Assembly (NCBI GenBank): GCA_040513115.1
Contig: JBEVDW010000178.1
Location: 1-6,703, forward strand
Length of the DNA stretch: 6,703 nucleotides
Reading direction: 5' to 3'
DNA from: DATELY01 sp040513115
Lineage (GTDB): Bacteria; Pseudomonadota; Gammaproteobacteria; Steroidobacterales; Steroidobacteraceae
In this document: positions 5,391-6,703 of the stretch, piece after piece
Numbering within the stretch: position 1 is the stretch's first letter
Layout: the number at the start of each line of letters is the position of its first letter
Notes under the pieces: model-generated
Databases searched by the model: none
What the model was told of the DNA's origin: nothing
The model's input: the letters and a program-made list of their open reading frames with translations, nothing else
Program-made: the position numbers and the translations under genes

Positions 5391-6703
5391 GCGATGGCCA
5401 ACTGCAGTTGCTCCTGCAGTCGCTTCTCCGAAACGGGCACCGACGTCCGCAGATCCTGTGCAAAGAGGGACACGCGGAACTCTTCAGTCATGAACTGCAG
5501 GCGTTCAAGCTCGGGGTCTGGACGTGGACGCGTTTTGTCCTGCCGCAGTCGTTGCCATGCATCGAAGAACGAACGCAGTTTCGTGGCCAGCTCTTGATCG
5601 CGTTTCAGATTGCCGGCGAGATTCTGCAACCGGCGGCTCAGTGCCTTCATGTAGCGAGGCAGATGCGGCCAGAGTGACGCGGGAATCGACTGCGGATACC
5701 CCGCCGGCAACAGCCCTTCCAGCTGTGCTTCCACATCGGCGCGCGTCGACGGTGGGATGGCACTGCCACTCAATCCTTGGCGTACGGCGCGCAGTTCCGT
5801 GGCGATCGCGAGCGTGTGTGCCACGAGCTTGTCGATGGCCTCGCCGAGACTCGGACGCCCGCGAGCGACCAAAGCTTCGAACTGATCTCGCGACCGAGGC
5901 AACGGTGCAGTGTCGGGCAGGAAAACGTCCTGGAACGTGCGCAGCGCCAAGGCTTCCGGCAAAGGTTGCGATGTAGGCAGCAACTGCCCCAACAGCACCA
6001 ACTCTCGATTGTCTGCAAAACTCTTGCGCGCAAACTTCTGCTGCTCCGGCAACGCCAGCAACAGGAGCCGCAGGATGCCCGCTCGCGTGAGTACCTCGGC
6101 TTGTGCGAGCGTCTTTGCCTCGCGCAAGACGACGCCCATCCCGCGATCCTCGAGGGCGGGATACATCGTGTACTTGAGGCCGGCGCGCTCGACCGTGACC
6201 TGTTCCAGAAGAGCGCCGAAATCCCAACTGCGATGCACACTGGGCGGCGCGGCCGCTTCGGTTGCAGTGATCACGTTACGGGTCGTGCGTTTGACGCTGC
6301 CCAGCTCGCGACCTTCGCTCAACACCGCACCGCTCAAATCCGTGACGCGCAGATTGATGCGCAGATGATCCGGCAGCGCGAGCGCGGCCATGTCATCGCG
6401 GTTCAATGGCTTGCCCGCCGCACGCGCAATCCATCGCGCCAGCGCTTCGAAGAAATCACTCTGCTCGTCAAGCTCGCGCGCGGCTTGCTGAGCATGGTTC
6501 GGCACCGGGACGAATTGTTTACGCAAGTCCTTGGGTAAGGCGCGCAGCACGGCGGTGATTTTCTCGACTCGCCAACCTGGGATCAGCCATGCAAGTCTCC
6601 CGGGATCGGCCGCATTCAGCAGCGGCTCGGGAATGACCAGCGTCACGCCGTCATCCGTTGCACCGGGCTCGAAGCGGTAGCGCAACGGCAGAGGATTGCC
6701 TGC
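5378..6703 (-). CDS. hrpA: ATP-dependent RNA helicase HrpA, C-terminal region (partial)
   Basis: 441 codons are visible and the frame runs off the right edge with no start; the TTG at 6685 is internal. HrpA is a DEAH-box 3'-to-5' RNA helicase of about 1300 residues, acting on mRNA and stalled ribosomes in the cytoplasm. The visible part is its large C-terminal domain (DUF3418), not the motor. Diagnostic segments are LPLRYRFEPG..DGVTLVIP at the window edge, WLIPGWRVEKI, ALPKDLRKQFVPVPN, LPDHLRINLRV.D, YPALEDRGMGVVLRE, and the closing MTEEFRVSLFAQDLRTSVPVSEKRLQEQ. The last of these matches the extreme C-terminus of enterobacterial HrpA, so the 3' end is intact. The gene is convergent with the dioxygenase, six bases apart, and unrelated to it in function. 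The helicase motifs must lie beyond the window. Confidence 0.93.
   Translation of the reverse strand, partial: AGNPLPLRYRFEPGATDDGVTLVIPEPLLNAADPGRLAWLIPGWRVEKITAVLRALPKDLRKQFVPVPNHAQQAARELDEQSDFFEALARWIARAAGKPLNRDDMAALALPDHLRINLRVTDLSGAVLSEGRELGSVKRTTRNVITATEAAAPPSVHRSWDFGALLEQVTVERAGLKYTMYPALEDRGMGVVLREAKTLAQAEVLTRAGILRLLLLALPEQQKFARKSFADNRELVLLGQLLPTSQPLPEALALRTFQDVFLPDTAPLPRSRDQFEALVARGRPSLGEAIDKLVAHTLAIATELRAVRQGLSGSAIPPSTRADVEAQLEGLLPAGYPQSIPASLWPHLPRYMKALSRRLQNLAGNLKRDQELATKLRSFFDAWQRLRQDKTRPRPDPELERLQFMTEEFRVSLFAQDLRTSVPVSEKRLQEQLQLAIAAGR

Noticed and set aside
5505..6538. Long open frames on both strands across the hrpA region, such as 5777-6538 (+) and 5505-6227 (-)
   Set aside because: The hrpA frame shows clear family segments over the whole stretch. 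The others are out-of-phase shadows without family motifs.
1..6703. CRISPR array, insertion sequence, tRNA or rRNA
   Set aside because: No regularly spaced repeats, no transposase-like frame with terminal repeats, and no tRNA cloverleaf or rRNA segment were seen on either strand.

Overview
The window is GC-rich and gene-dense, and its genes look proteobacterial. The minus-strand gene at the right end is the C-terminal part of the DEAH RNA helicase HrpA. Together with the GC-rich codon use, this suggests a free-living gammaproteobacterium, possibly of the Steroidobacter/Nevskia kind. That placement is an inference and no marker gene fixes it.

Layout. (1) Bases 1-75 hold the last 24 codons of an upstream gene whose last residues would suit an outer-membrane barrel strand. 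(2) Bases 76-274 are a non-coding leader packed with inverted repeats and ending in a nine-codon mini-ORF with its own Shine-Dalgarno (SD) sequence. (3) Bases 275-2931 hold a GT4-type glycosyltransferase and a Wzx-like polysaccharide flippase, joined by a 4-base ATGA overlap. They look like the end of an exopolysaccharide, capsule or O-antigen cluster. (4) After a 107-base gap, bases 3039-5371 hold a GPH/MelB-like cation-coupled transporter and an AtsK/TauD-type 2-oxoglutarate dioxygenase, again joined by an ATGA overlap. (5) The hrpA 3' end converges on the dioxygenase with six bases between the stop codons, and a stem-loop spans both stops.

Working model. The first pair adds a sugar to a lipid-linked glycan and moves the glycan across the inner membrane. 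The second pair plausibly imports an organosulfur compound, probably a sulfate ester, and splits it oxidatively to release sulfur. The dioxygenase keeps the sulfo-group contacts known from TauD but lacks the residues that hold the taurine amine.

The most unusual part is the leader at 151-274. One strand segment (229-233) can pair either with 204-208 or with the SD at 243-247, which is the logic of a translational switch. That SD belongs to a mini-ORF overlapping the glycosyltransferase start, and the glycosyltransferase itself has no visible SD. The transporter start at 3039 shows the same arrangement. None of this has been tested by folding software or comparison with related genomes.
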